64,000 nt of DNA from Desulforamulus ferrireducens (GCF_002005145.1 NZ_CP019698.1:1674001-1738000); one strand, 5' to 3'. Counted from the stretch's first letter, positions 9,591 to 18,074 are shown. Notes: generated by a model not told the origin, from the letters alone. Program-made: numbers and translations.

Positions 9591-10295
9591 ATGCTTGAAA
9601 TTCAGGATCTACATGTTTCCTACGGGGCGATCCGAGCTCTCAAGGGGGTTTCCTGCCATGTTGAGCAGGGTGAAATTGTAGCATTAATTGGGGCCAACGG
9701 AGCGGGTAAAACCACCACCCTGCGCACCATCTCGGGACTAATTCGTCCTCAAAGCGGAGCAATCATTTATAAGGGACAAGACATTACCAAATTGCCTCCT
9801 CACCAGATTGTCAATTTAGGTCTTAGTCAGGTGCCCGAAGGTCGCCGGGTATTTACCCGTATGACCGTACTGGAAAATCTGGAAATGGGTGCTTACGTCA
9901 GAAATGACAAAGCAAATATCAAACAGGATATTAAAAAAGTATTTGAACGCTTTCCACGCCTGGAAGAACGTAAGGGACAGTTAGCAGGTACCCTCTCCGG
10001 TGGTGAACAGCAAATGCTGGCTATGGGCAGAGCTTTGATGTCCAAACCTACCCTGATGTTATTGGATGAACCCTCCATGGGTTTGGCTCCCATGTTGGTG
10101 CAAGAGATTTTTAATATTATTAAAGAGATTAACCAATCTGGCACCACCATCTTATTGGTGGAACAAAATGCTCATATGGCCTTGTCCATTGCCAACCGTG
10201 CTTATGTATTAGAAACCGGCGAAGTGGTACTTTCAGGTGATGCACAGGATCTGGCTAACGACCCTCAGGTAAAAAAGGCCTATTTAGGAGAATAA
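9591..10295 (+). CDS. livF: Liv-type ABC transporter ATPase LivF (copy 2)
   Basis: Second ATPase of the importer. Walker A is GANGAGKTT, the LivF segment is VPEGRRVFTRMTVLENLEMG, the signature is LSGGEQQMLAMGRALM and Walker B is LMLLDEPSMGLAP. A GTG at 9588 directly precedes ATG 9591; the ATG is taken as start. The sigma-54 activator gene follows after 33 bp, the same order as in the first unit. Confidence 0.93.
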   Translation: MLEIQDLHVSYGAIRALKGVSCHVEQGEIVALIGANGAGKTTTLRTISGLIRPQSGAIIYKGQDITKLPPHQIVNLGLSQVPEGRRVFTRMTVLENLEMGAYVRNDKANIKQDIKKVFERFPRLEERKGQLAGTLSGGEQQMLAMGRALMSKPTLMLLDEPSMGLAPMLVQEIFNIIKEINQSGTTILLVEQNAHMALSIANRAYVLETGEVVLSGDAQDLANDPQVKKAYLGE

Positions 10296-10328
10296 TATTG
10301 ACAATAAAGAGTAGGATCTGGTGATTAT

Positions 10329-12056
10329 ATGCACAAAGGATTCTTGACAGTAAAAGATATGTTATACAAGGACTTGCTGTATGTTACCCCTGTTACCACC
10401 ATAGGAGAAGTAAGGGAGAAGGGGATTCCCCGTCGACCCGTGGTACTGGCTATGGAGGGAGACAGGCTGGTTGGTGTATTACTTTGGAAGGATGCCATCA
10501 ACCGTAAATTGGAGTCCGATGTTTTAGTTCAGCAGGTCATGAAAAGGGATTTTTCTGTCTTGGATGAGGAGGATCTGGAAAGGGAAATACTTGCTTTTCT
10601 TCCTGAATTAAGGTATCACGCCTTAGTTTGTCGCAACTCCCAGGGGAAAATTCTTGGAGTACTATCCTACGATCAAGTATTTCATAATCTGGCCTTAAAA
10701 CTCTGTGAGACGGAAGCACGCATTAATGCTGTGGTGGAAACAGTGGATGAAGCCATTTGCATTGTGGATAGTAACGATGTTGTTGTAGTGTGGAACAGTC
10801 GAGCAGAAGAACTGTACGGTATTAAAGCCGATGACATTATTGGCCAACCAGTGCATAAGTTTTTCTCCAACTTAGTGGTTACTAAGGTAAACAAGGAATG
10901 GCAGGAAATTCGCTCATTACCCCATCAACCGGTGGAAGGTACCCATGTGTTAATTAATGCCACACCGGTTCGCTTAGGAGCAAAGGTAATCGGCGGTGTC
11001 AGTGCAGAAAAAAATGTTACGGAGATTGTACAACTAAATCAAAAGCTCAGCCAAGCCAGTGCGCAGGTTCAAAGATTGGAAAACGAAATCCATGAAATAG
11101 CCAGCAACAAGAACCCCTTTGCGACTATTAAGGGACACAATAAACGGTTAATTGAATTAATTAATATAGCCAGAAAAGCTGCTGTCACCAACGCAGTGGT
11201 ACTGCTCAGGGGAGAAAGCGGTACCGGTAAGGAGTTATTTGCCAAAGCCATCCATGATGCCAGTCCCAGGGCAGATAAGCAGTTTAGTGTGATTAACTGC
11301 GCAGCTATTCCCCCGGCTCTTTTTGAAAGCGAGATGTTTGGCTATGAAGCCGGTGCCTTCACAGGTGCCGATAAGAAGGGTAAAAGGGGTGTTTTTGAAA
11401 TAGCCGATGGTGGGACCCTGTTCTTGGATGAAATCGGTGAATTGCCCCTGGATATGCAGGTTAAACTCCTAAGAGTATTGCAAGATGGCGAGTTCCTTAG
11501 GGTGGGTGGTTCCACCCCCATCAGAGTGGATGTCAGAATTATAGCAGCTACCAACCGCTCCTTGGAGAATATGATGGCTAACGGCACTTTTCGTGAGGAT
11601 TTGTATTACCGTTTAAATGTAGTTTCCTTAGAAATTCCACCCTTGCGGGAAAGAAGAGAAGACATCCCTGAGTTGGTTTACCTGTTTTTGCAAGAATTCA
11701 GTCAGCTTTACAATAAATATATTACTAAGCTGGAACCAGGGGTCATGGCAACCTTTCTAGCCTACTCTTGGCCGGGTAACATCCGTCAATTAAAGAATAT
11801 CATTGAACGTATGGTTATTTTGACGGAAGGGGATACAATAACGGAAAAATCCATTCCCGATACTCTAAAGGTAAGTTCGCGGCAGGATCAACTTAGTCCC
11901 GCAGTGGGCTTGGCTTCCGTGACAGAACAAACCGAGCGGGAGCTAATTATCCGTACCCTGAAGCAGGTAAATGGCAACCGTTCGGAAGCCGCCCGGATGT
12001 TGGGCATTCCCAGAAGCACACTCTACTATAAGATGCATCAACTGGGTATTATGTAG
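10329..12056 (+). CDS. Sigma-54-dependent activator with PAS sensor domain (copy 2)
   Basis: Paralogue of the activator at 3896. The N-terminal 130 residues look like a pair of divergent CBS motifs (VKDMLYKDLLYVTPVTTIGE; later VQQVMKRDFSVLDEEDLE), then a PAS domain (AICIVDSNDVVVVWNSRAEE), AAA+ domain with [21 protein letters not shown] and [13 protein letters not shown], and a C-terminal Fis-type helix-turn-helix ([20 protein letters not shown]). It has 575 residues. It ends 0.25 kb before a textbook -24/-12 promoter with an inverted repeat between them, so it most likely activates the dehydrogenase operon starting at 12348. A strong terminator closes this gene. Confidence 0.93.
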   Translation: MHKGFLTVKDMLYKDLLYVTPVTTIGEVREKGIPRRPVVLAMEGDRLVGVLLWKDAINRKLESDVLVQQVMKRDFSVLDEEDLEREILAFLPELRYHALVCRNSQGKILGVLSYDQVFHNLALKLCETEARINAVVETVDEAICIVDSNDVVVVWNSRAEELYGIKADDIIGQPVHKFFSNLVVTKVNKEWQEIRSLPHQPVEGTHVLINATPVRLGAKVIGGVSAEKNVTEIVQLNQKLSQASAQVQRLENEIHEIASNKNPFATIKGHNKRLIELINIARKAAVTNAVVLLRGESGTGKELFAKAIHDASPRADKQFSVINCAAIPPALFESEMFGYEAGAFTGADKKGKRGVFEIADGGTLFLDEIGELPLDMQVKLLRVLQDGEFLRVGGSTPIRVDVRIIAATNRSLENMMANGTFREDLYYRLNVVSLEIPPLRERREDIPELVYLFLQEFSQLYNKYITKLEPGVMATFLAYSWPGNIRQLKNIIERMVILTEGDTITEKSIPDTLKVSSRQDQLSPAVGLASVTEQTERELIIRTLKQVNGNRSEAARMLGIPRSTLYYKMHQLGIM

Positions 12057-12089
12057 GCTAAGGTAGAAGTTGGCAGGATGTTAAATCAC

Positions 12090-12130
12090 TGTACAAACAA
12101 CTACTGTCAGAGAACATGACAGTGTGTACA
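12090..12130. promoter_or_regulatory. Nested inverted repeats, candidate activator binding site
   Basis: ACTGTCA (12103-12109) and TGACAGT (12117-12123) form a 7-bp perfect inverted repeat, and a TGTACA lies on each side at 12090-12095 and 12125-12130. It lies about 180-210 bp upstream of the -24/-12 promoter, a usual enhancer distance for sigma-54 activators. Assignment to the activator encoded next door is inference. Confidence 0.5.
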
Positions 12131-12160
12131 ATAAACTATACAAAATACTCCCCCTTATTT

Positions 12161-12188
12161 AAAAGACACGTAAAATTACGTGTCTTTT
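12161..12188 (+). terminator. Rho-independent terminator of the second activator gene
   Basis: A stem of about 13 bp (AAAAGACACGTAA with TTACGTGTCTTTT) with a 2-nt AA gap ends in a T-run to 12190. It lies about 100 bp after the activator stop, separating that transcript from the sigma-54 promoter. Confidence 0.88.
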
Positions 12189-12272
12189 TTGTTGTATACA
12201 ATATTCTTAAAGTTACTACTATTCGCAAAAAGCAGTAATAATAAGGTTTTGAACCTACAGGGCACTGACAGG

Positions 12273-12285
12273 TGTCCAGTGGACA
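12273..12285. promoter_or_regulatory. Short palindrome upstream of the -24 element
   Basis: TGTCCA-G-TGGACA is a perfect 6-bp inverted repeat about 18 bp upstream of the -24 box. It could bind a second regulator or an accessory protein. No family assignment is possible. Confidence 0.3.
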
Positions 12286-12302
12286 GGGACTAATGTCTTT
12301 TC

Positions 12303-12319
12303 TTGGCACAAAACTTGCT
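12303..12319 (+). promoter_or_regulatory. Sigma-54 (-24/-12) promoter
   Basis: TTGGCAC, five bases AAAAC, then TTGCT: the GG (12305-12306) and GC (12317-12318) are 12 bp apart, matching the sigma-54 consensus exactly. Transcription should start near 12330, just before the GGAGGAGG ribosome site of the gene at 12348. Two sigma-54 activator genes lie upstream. A TTG-started frame beginning at 12303 is ruled out because it starts inside this promoter. Confidence 0.93.
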
Positions 12320-12347
12320 TTATATACATAAGGAGGAGGTATCGTTC

Positions 12348-12653
12348 ATGCGCATAGAAAAACACCCGATATTGGAATTTAAACCTGGTAAAATTGTCAG
12401 ATTTACCTTTGATGGTAGGGAACTAAAGGGATATGAAGGAGAAACCATTGCCGCCGCACTGCATGCAGCCGGTATTCGAACCATGCGGGAAAGTGGTCAT
12501 TTACATCGCCCGCGGGGACTTTTTTGTAATATAGGAAATTGTTCGTCCTGTTTAATGATAGTGGACGGAGAACCCAACGTAAGGGTGTGCGTGGAACGAC
12601 TACGTGAGGGTATGAAAGTGGAGACCCAGAAGGGGAAAGGTGAGCTGAAGTGA
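12348..12653 (+). CDS. (2Fe-2S)-binding subunit of amino/imino-acid dehydrogenase
   Basis: Small [2Fe-2S] protein of the type found as the N-terminal part of sarcosine oxidase alpha and as HcnA or opine-oxidase small subunits. The cluster ligands are visible in FCNIGNCSSCLM (C-x4-C-x2-C) with a fourth Cys in VRVCVERL. It has 101 residues. ATG 12348 follows AGGAGGAGG with a normal spacer. It is the first gene after the sigma-54 promoter and overlaps the next gene by 4 bp. It probably passes electrons between the flavin subunits encoded downstream. Confidence 0.88.
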   Translation: MRIEKHPILEFKPGKIVRFTFDGRELKGYEGETIAAALHAAGIRTMRESGHLHRPRGLFCNIGNCSSCLMIVDGEPNVRVCVERLREGMKVETQKGKGELK

Positions 12654-13726
12654 GACAAATTGAGATTGCCATTGTGGGAGGTGGCCCTGCAGGTTTAGCC
12701 GCAGCTCTCAATGCTTCTAAACTGGGAGCCAGGGTAATATTAATTGACCGTAATGATTATTTAGGTGGTCAATTAATTAAACAAACTCACCGTTTTTTTG
12801 GTTCCAAACAGCAAAGGGCATCGGAACGTGGCATCGATATTGCCTTGGAACTGGCCCGGGAGGTCATGTCCAATGAACACATAGAGGTTTTAACCAAAGC
12901 CACTGCTTTAGGTTACTATGAAGATGGCGTTTTGCTGGTGGAGCAGGCTGGCAAAATTATTGCCATTAAGCCAGAGCGTGTTATTATCGCCACCGGAGGC
13001 GCAGAAAAAACACTATTATTCCCCAATAACGATTTACCCGGTGTCTATGGTGCCGGAGCCGTACAAACACTGGTTAATGTCTATGGGGTAAAACCTGGCC
13101 AGCGAGTCTTAATGGTCGGGGCGGGTAACATTGGTGTCATTGTTAGCTACCAACTGTTACAAGCAGGCGTGGAGGTAGCTGCTATCATTGAGGCAGCACC
13201 ACGGATTGGGGCTTACTGGGTGCACGCCGCTAAGGTTGTCCGGGCCGGTGTGCCTATTTATACCCGCCACACCATCCTGCGGGCCATTGGAGAGAGGGAA
13301 GTGAAGGGTGCGGTCATTGCCCAGTTAGATGAAAACTGGCAGCCCATCCCTGGCACAGAGAGAGAACTGGCTGTCGATGTCATATGTCTCTCCGTAGGTC
13401 TTACTCCTCTCACAGAATTGTTGTGGCAGGCAGGCTGCCAAATGACCTTCGTGCCGGAATTAGGCGGCAATGTACCCTTGCGTAACGAGCAACTGGAGAC
13501 CTCGGTACCTGGTATCTATGTAGCTGGGGACGTAGGCGGGATAGAGGAAGCTTCCGCTGCCATGATGGAGGGGGCATTAGCCGGTCTCAATGCTGCTGCT
13601 AGTTTGGGCTATACCTGCGATACCCTGATAGATGATCGTCAAAATGTACTGCAGCAACTGGCCGGCCTGCGCTCCGGCCCAGTGGGAGAAAAAATTCGCA
13701 AGGGCCTGGCCCAGTGCAGCCTATAA
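12650..13726 (+). CDS. FAD/NAD(P)-binding alpha-type subunit of dehydrogenase complex
   Basis: Flavoprotein with an N-terminal dinucleotide-binding motif (VGGGPAGLAAALNASKLGA), a second such motif mid-protein (MVGAGNIGVIVSYQLLQAGV) and a C-terminal FAD motif (GIYVAGDVGGIEEASAAM). This is the layout of HcnB, opine oxidase A and the alpha subunit of dye-linked L-proline dehydrogenase. Its 358 residues are shorter than fused alpha subunits, because the [2Fe-2S] and other Fe-S domains are separate genes here. The GTG start overlaps the preceding TGA. Its role is probably to accept electrons from the substrate-oxidising subunit at 14519. Confidence 0.85.
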   Translation: MRQIEIAIVGGGPAGLAAALNASKLGARVILIDRNDYLGGQLIKQTHRFFGSKQQRASERGIDIALELAREVMSNEHIEVLTKATALGYYEDGVLLVEQAGKIIAIKPERVIIATGGAEKTLLFPNNDLPGVYGAGAVQTLVNVYGVKPGQRVLMVGAGNIGVIVSYQLLQAGVEVAAIIEAAPRIGAYWVHAAKVVRAGVPIYTRHTILRAIGEREVKGAVIAQLDENWQPIPGTERELAVDVICLSVGLTPLTELLWQAGCQMTFVPELGGNVPLRNEQLETSVPGIYVAGDVGGIEEASAAMMEGALAGLNAAASLGYTCDTLIDDRQNVLQQLAGLRSGPVGEKIRKGLAQCSL

Positions 13727-13739
13727 AGGAGTGATATTG

Positions 13740-14234
13740 ATGCTGGCAGAAACAGGCATTCCCACTAAGGAAAATTTAGCCTCGATCATGCCGCCGGATG
13801 AACGTCTGGCCCAAGGGCCGGTGGCCATTGCCGAGTGCTTTCAAAATATCCCCTGTGATCCCTGTTATCACAGTTGTAAACAAGGAGCAATTCAAGAGTT
13901 TCAAGATATTAATGATCGTCCGCAAATTGATTTTAACAAATGCAACGGTTGTGGCTCTTGCATGAGTCGTTGCCCAGGTTTAGCCATTTTTGTGGTGGAT
14001 GCCACCTATGGAGATAACGAAGCTTTGGTGAAAATTCCCTATGAATTTTTACCTATCCCTGAGGTTGGAGAAATTGTTACTGCCATCAATCGCGCCGGCC
14101 AACCAGTGGCGGACGCCAAGATAATTAAAGTGCAAAATACCAAGGTGCAGGATCGCACAGCCATTATTTGGTTGGCTGTACCAAAGGAATATATGATGGA
14201 AGTGCGGCACTTCAAAGTTAAGGAGGTGCGGTAA
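13740..14234 (+). CDS. [4Fe-4S] ferredoxin-like subunit of dehydrogenase complex
   Basis: Iron-sulfur protein of 164 residues. The Cys pattern is CDPCYHSC early and CNGCGSCMSRCPG in the middle, suggesting one complete [4Fe-4S] site plus ligands for another. The C-terminal half lacks cysteines and resembles a small beta domain. ATG 13740 follows AAGGAGTGAT; the frame is open further upstream, but that part overlaps the previous gene. It is probably an electron-transfer subunit linking the flavin dehydrogenase to a cellular ferredoxin or menaquinone pool. Confidence 0.8.
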   Translation: MLAETGIPTKENLASIMPPDERLAQGPVAIAECFQNIPCDPCYHSCKQGAIQEFQDINDRPQIDFNKCNGCGSCMSRCPGLAIFVVDATYGDNEALVKIPYEFLPIPEVGEIVTAINRAGQPVADAKIIKVQNTKVQDRTAIIWLAVPKEYMMEVRHFKVKEVR

Positions 14235-14235
14235 A

Positions 14236-14526
14236 ATGTGCGATGATAAAAATAAAGACCTCACCATCCTGTGCCGTTGCGAAGATATTACCTTGGAGGA
14301 AATTAGGGAGTACATTAACCAGGGTGTGACAGACTTGGAGCAGTTAAAACGATTATTGAGGGTGGGGATGGGTCCCTGCCAGGGACGTACCTGTACCCCC
14401 TTGCTGGTGAATGAAATTGCCAAGGCCACCGGGCGACCTGTTAAGGATATACCTCTCACTGTATTCCGACAACCCACCACGGCAGTGAAATTGGGTGTGC
14501 TGGCAGGAGGTATTAATCATGAATAA
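14236..14526 (+). CDS. BFD-like [2Fe-2S] subunit of dehydrogenase complex
   Basis: A 96-residue protein with the bacterioferritin-associated-ferredoxin-like fold signature: LCRCEDIT (C-x-C) followed after about 30 residues by GPCQGRTC (C-x4-C). In related amine oxidases this domain is fused to the alpha subunit; here it is free-standing, as in archaeal proline dehydrogenases. It begins one base after the previous stop and overlaps the next gene by 8 bp. Confidence 0.85.
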   Translation: MCDDKNKDLTILCRCEDITLEEIREYINQGVTDLEQLKRLLRVGMGPCQGRTCTPLLVNEIAKATGRPVKDIPLTVFRQPTTAVKLGVLAGGINHE

Positions 14527-15667
14527 AACAGCGGAATATGTGATTATCGGCGGTGGTGTCATTGGCTGTTCCATTGCTTATAATTTAGCAAAAAAAGGTG
14601 CTAAAAACATTGTCTTAATTGAAAAAAAATACCTCACCAGCGGCGCCACCGGACGTTGCGGTGCCGGTGTGCGCATGCAGTTTGGAACGGAAACCAACTG
14701 TCTACTGGCCAAGAAGAGTATTGAAATGTTTGAAAACCTGGAAGAAGAATTGGGTTATCAAGGAAGCATTGAATTCAAACAGGGTGGCTATTTGCTGCTG
14801 GCCTATACCGAAAAAATGGTAGAGCAATTTCATAAAAACCTGGGGGTTCAACATAAATTAGGCATTCCTTCCAGCTGGGTTACCCCGGAGGAGGCCAAGG
14901 AAATAGTTCCTCATTTAAATATCCAGGGTTTACTGGGGGCAACCTTCTGTGGCAAGGATGGCCATTGTAACCCCTTTAAAACCACCGATGCCTACGCCAA
15001 GGCAGCAGAACGGCTGGGTGTAGAGATTATGACCTACACGGAAGTAATAAAACTTCTGGCCCGGGATGGCCGGATAACCGGGGTGGAGACTGATAAAGGT
15101 ACCATAGAAGCTCCTGTGGTGGTGCTTTGTGCCGGTTCCTATTCCCGCGACTTAGCAGCTACTCTTGGCATTGATTTACCCCTGACACCGGAACGTCACC
15201 AAATCCTGGTCACCGAACCGGTGGAGATGATGCAGGGCCCCATGGTCATGAGCTTTTATCATGGACTGTATTGCCAACAGGTACCCCACGGCAGCTTTGT
15301 CATGGGGCTGGGTGACCCCAATGAACCCAAGGAATATAACTATAATGGTACTTGGCAGTTCTTGCATGAAATGGCGGCCAAAGTCACCTTTCTACTGCCA
15401 CCACTGGCTAATTTAAGGGTGGTGCGTCAGTGGGCCGGTCTATACGACTTAACCCCGGATCGTCAGCAGATTCTTGGTAGTATACCAGGTTTTGAAGGCT
15501 TACATCTGGCTGCAGGCTTTTCCGGCCACGGCTTTATGATTGCGCCCATGACCGGCAAACTTATGGCAGAGCATATCTTAGGTGAAGAAACCAGCCTACC
15601 CATTAGTATGTTTGATTTTAGCCGCTTTGCCCGAGGAGAACTGTATGTGGAACCTTCGGTGGTATAA
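14519..15667 (+). CDS. Proline-dehydrogenase-like FAD subunit (DAO family, beta type)
   Basis: Substrate-oxidising flavoprotein of the D-amino-acid oxidase family (HcnC, sarcosine oxidase beta, dye-linked L-proline dehydrogenase beta). The FAD-binding motif is IIGGGVIGCSIAYNLAKKGA, followed by SGATGRCGAGVRMQFGTE and, near the C-terminus, AAGFSGHGFMIAPMTGKLMA. These blocks resemble, from memory, the Thermococcales L-proline dehydrogenase beta subunit most closely. ATG 14519 follows GGAGGTATTAATC; the upstream in-frame ATG at 14495 has no ribosome site. Substrate is not proven: proline, hydroxyproline, sarcosine or another secondary amine are all possible. The nearby HypD favours a proline-family substrate. 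Confidence 0.82.
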   Translation: MNKTAEYVIIGGGVIGCSIAYNLAKKGAKNIVLIEKKYLTSGATGRCGAGVRMQFGTETNCLLAKKSIEMFENLEEELGYQGSIEFKQGGYLLLAYTEKMVEQFHKNLGVQHKLGIPSSWVTPEEAKEIVPHLNIQGLLGATFCGKDGHCNPFKTTDAYAKAAERLGVEIMTYTEVIKLLARDGRITGVETDKGTIEAPVVVLCAGSYSRDLAATLGIDLPLTPERHQILVTEPVEMMQGPMVMSFYHGLYCQQVPHGSFVMGLGDPNEPKEYNYNGTWQFLHEMAAKVTFLLPPLANLRVVRQWAGLYDLTPDRQQILGSIPGFEGLHLAAGFSGHGFMIAPMTGKLMAEHILGEETSLPISMFDFSRFARGELYVEPSVV

Positions 15668-15747
15668 TCGGTTATCAAGCAATAAGATTTAACAAACTAG
15701 TTAACGAAAGTATAATGAACAAATAGACAACAGGAAGGTGATACTAC

Positions 15748-16146
15748 TTGAAAATTGCCTTAAACGAAGCCCGTTGTTCCGGTTGCCGCACCTGTCAGGT
15801 TATCTGCGGTCTGCACAACTTTGCGGAGAACAATCCAAAAAAAGCAGCCTTAAAAATTATTGGCCATTTTCCTGCCCCTGGTCACTACGAAATAAAGATT
15901 TGCGATCAGTGTGGTGTCTGTGCCGCCACCTGTCAATTTGAAGCAATTAATGAAATAGACGGTGTTTATCATATTGATAAAGAAAAATGCACCGGCTGTG
16001 GAGAGTGTATTGAAGCTTGTCCTTCCCAGGCAATGTTCAGACATCCGGCAGAACAGGCACCTATTAAATGTGTAGCCTGCGGTCAATGTGTGGAACTGTG
16101 CCAACGGGGTGCCATTTACGATGCAGACAGCAGGGAGGTGCACTAA
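15748..16146 (+). CDS. Four-cluster ferredoxin, electron-transfer partner of AOR
   Basis: A 132-residue polyferredoxin with 16 cysteines in four groups: CSGCRTCQVIC, CDQCGVCAATC, CTGCGECIEAC and CVACGQCVELC, enough for four [4Fe-4S] clusters. It is directly followed, with a 1-bp overlap, by the AOR gene, the arrangement of AOR small subunits such as AorA of Aromatoleum (family knowledge). TTG 15748 follows GGAAGGTGAT. It probably carries electrons from the tungsten site to a ferredoxin or a flavoprotein. Confidence 0.87.
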   Translation: MKIALNEARCSGCRTCQVICGLHNFAENNPKKAALKIIGHFPAPGHYEIKICDQCGVCAATCQFEAINEIDGVYHIDKEKCTGCGECIEACPSQAMFRHPAEQAPIKCVACGQCVELCQRGAIYDADSREVH

Positions 16147-17993
16147 TGAACGGTTATGGCGGTAATATCTTACGCATTAATCTCACCCAGGGAGACATAA
16201 AAGTTCAACCTTTGGATGAAACAATGGCTCGGGAATGGATTGGTCAGAGGGGGTTTATTGCCAAAATTCTTTGGGATGAATTAAAACCCGGCATTGATCC
16301 TCTGGGACCGGACAATCTCTTAGTTATGTCCACCGGACCCCTGGCAGGCACCCTGGTACCTGCCGGCGGTAAAGTAAGTTTTGGTGCTAAATCTCCGGCC
16401 ACCGGCATTTACGGTGAGAGTTGCATGGGTGGTCATATAGCCGCGGAAATGAAATATGCTGGTTATGACATTATTATTTTAGAAGGTATGGCTGCCAAAC
16501 CAAGCTACATTTATATAGAAGACGACAAAATAGAAATACGGGACGCCTCCCACCTCTGGGGTAAGGGGGCTATACAAGCTGAAAAGCTCTTAAAGGAAGA
16601 ACTGGGTGATGATTTTCAAATCTGTACCATCGGACCGGCAGGGGAAAAGGTGGTAAAATATGCTTGTATTTCCCACGATTTTGGTCGTCAGGCTGGACGT
16701 ACCGGCATGGGTACGGTAATGGGTAGTAAAAACATTAAAGCCATCGCCATTTGTGGCAGTAAAAGCATTCCCCTGGCAGATATGGCTAGCGCTGTAGCTA
16801 AAGGCAAGGAAATGTTAAAGGGCTGTTTTGCCAAAGAAAACCTGGACGAATGGCAGGATTATGGCACCGCTGGTGTTCCTGTCTGGGCTAATAAAATTGG
16901 TGCTTTCCCCACCAAAAACTTTCAATCTTCCTATTTAGAGGGTAACGAAGCCCTGGATGGTAAGATCATGCGTGAAAAAATGGTGATCAATGACAAGGGA
17001 TGCTTTGGTTGCCCCAGCCCCTGCGGTAAATACTGCTATGTTAAGGAATATAATGTTTATACCGAAGGACCGGAATATGAAACCACTGCCCTAATTGGTG
17101 GTAATTGTGTATTTACCGATATTGAGCAGGTGGGGTATCTAAACTATCTTTGCGATGAAATGGGTCTGGACACTATCTCCACCGGTAATGTCATTGGTTT
17201 TGCCATGGAGTGCTTTGAAAAGGGTATTTTAACCGCCGAACAGGTGGGACGAGAAATAAAATTTGGTGATGTGGCCAGCTTTAAATATTTGGTGGAGCAG
17301 ATTACCGCTCGTCAAGGCATTGGTGATATACTGGCAGAAGGTGTTAAATACGCCGCCGAGAGGTTTGGCGGAGACTCGATAAAATTTGCTATCCAAATTA
17401 AAGGTTTGGAATGGAGTGGCTATGAATCCCGCAGTGCCCCATCCAATATGCTGGCCTATATGACTTGCGATCTAGGTGCTCATCACAGCCGTGCTTGGTC
17501 AGTTACCCATGACATAGCTGTGGGCAGGAAGGTACTGGAGGGTAAGGCCCAAAAGGTTGTGGAACTGCAGCATATTCGTCCCTTCTTTGATCTCATTGGC
17601 TGCTGCCGTTTACAATGGGTGGAAATCGGCTTTGAATTGGAACATTACCCGGAGGTGTTCCGTTATATTACTGGTTTCGACTACTCCCAGGAGGATCTCA
17701 TGAAGATATCCGAAAAGGTTTGGAATCTAACCAGAGCCTTTGCCTGGAGAGAAATTGTTGATTTTGGTAGAAAATACGACTATCCACCGGCCCGTTTTTA
17801 TGAGGAAGCAGTGACCACCGGCCCCAACGCCGGGGATACCCTAAGCAAAGAGGCTTTAGAGTATTTATTGGACGATTATTATAACTTACGGGGCTGGGAT
17901 AAAAACGGTCTGCCCACCAAGGAAAAACTGCTGCAATTGGGTCTAGGGTTTGTGGTACAGGAACTGGAGGCAATGGAAAGAAAGCTGGCCTAG
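16146..17993 (+). CDS. aor: Tungsten-type aldehyde:ferredoxin oxidoreductase
   Basis: Oxidises aldehydes to carboxylic acids with a tungstopterin cofactor and one [4Fe-4S] cluster. It has 615 residues, the normal family length. Cluster ligands are seen in GCFGCPSPCGKYC, and a distal Cys in DLIGCCRLQWVE. The pterin-binding segment GLEWSGYESRSAPSNML is typical of the family. ATG 16146 overlaps the ferredoxin stop by one base and follows GGAGGTG; the upstream extension is out of the family pattern. It is followed by a MoaD/ThiS-like gene. Probable substrates are aldehydes from amino-acid breakdown. The cytosolic, oxygen-sensitive enzyme fits a strict anaerobe. Confidence 0.93.
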   Translation: MNGYGGNILRINLTQGDIKVQPLDETMAREWIGQRGFIAKILWDELKPGIDPLGPDNLLVMSTGPLAGTLVPAGGKVSFGAKSPATGIYGESCMGGHIAAEMKYAGYDIIILEGMAAKPSYIYIEDDKIEIRDASHLWGKGAIQAEKLLKEELGDDFQICTIGPAGEKVVKYACISHDFGRQAGRTGMGTVMGSKNIKAIAICGSKSIPLADMASAVAKGKEMLKGCFAKENLDEWQDYGTAGVPVWANKIGAFPTKNFQSSYLEGNEALDGKIMREKMVINDKGCFGCPSPCGKYCYVKEYNVYTEGPEYETTALIGGNCVFTDIEQVGYLNYLCDEMGLDTISTGNVIGFAMECFEKGILTAEQVGREIKFGDVASFKYLVEQITARQGIGDILAEGVKYAAERFGGDSIKFAIQIKGLEWSGYESRSAPSNMLAYMTCDLGAHHSRAWSVTHDIAVGRKVLEGKAQKVVELQHIRPFFDLIGCCRLQWVEIGFELEHYPEVFRYITGFDYSQEDLMKISEKVWNLTRAFAWREIVDFGRKYDYPPARFYEEAVTTGPNAGDTLSKEALEYLLDDYYNLRGWDKNGLPTKEKLLQLGLGFVVQELEAMERKLA

Positions 17994-18074
17994 CAGACGG
18001 CTCAGACTCTGTAAACTTTATGCTTTTGTGGCCGTCAAATGATGGTCGGATCTTTACCTTGGGAGGTAATCACT

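Noticed and set aside
12403-12711. 102-codon minus-strand ORF across the [2Fe-2S] subunit gene
   Set aside because: Opposite to a gene with clear Cys motifs, and it has no ribosome site or domain.
16068-16145. Upstream extension of the AOR frame
   Set aside because: It overlaps the ferredoxin gene and does not match the family N-terminus; ATG 16146 has a good ribosome site.
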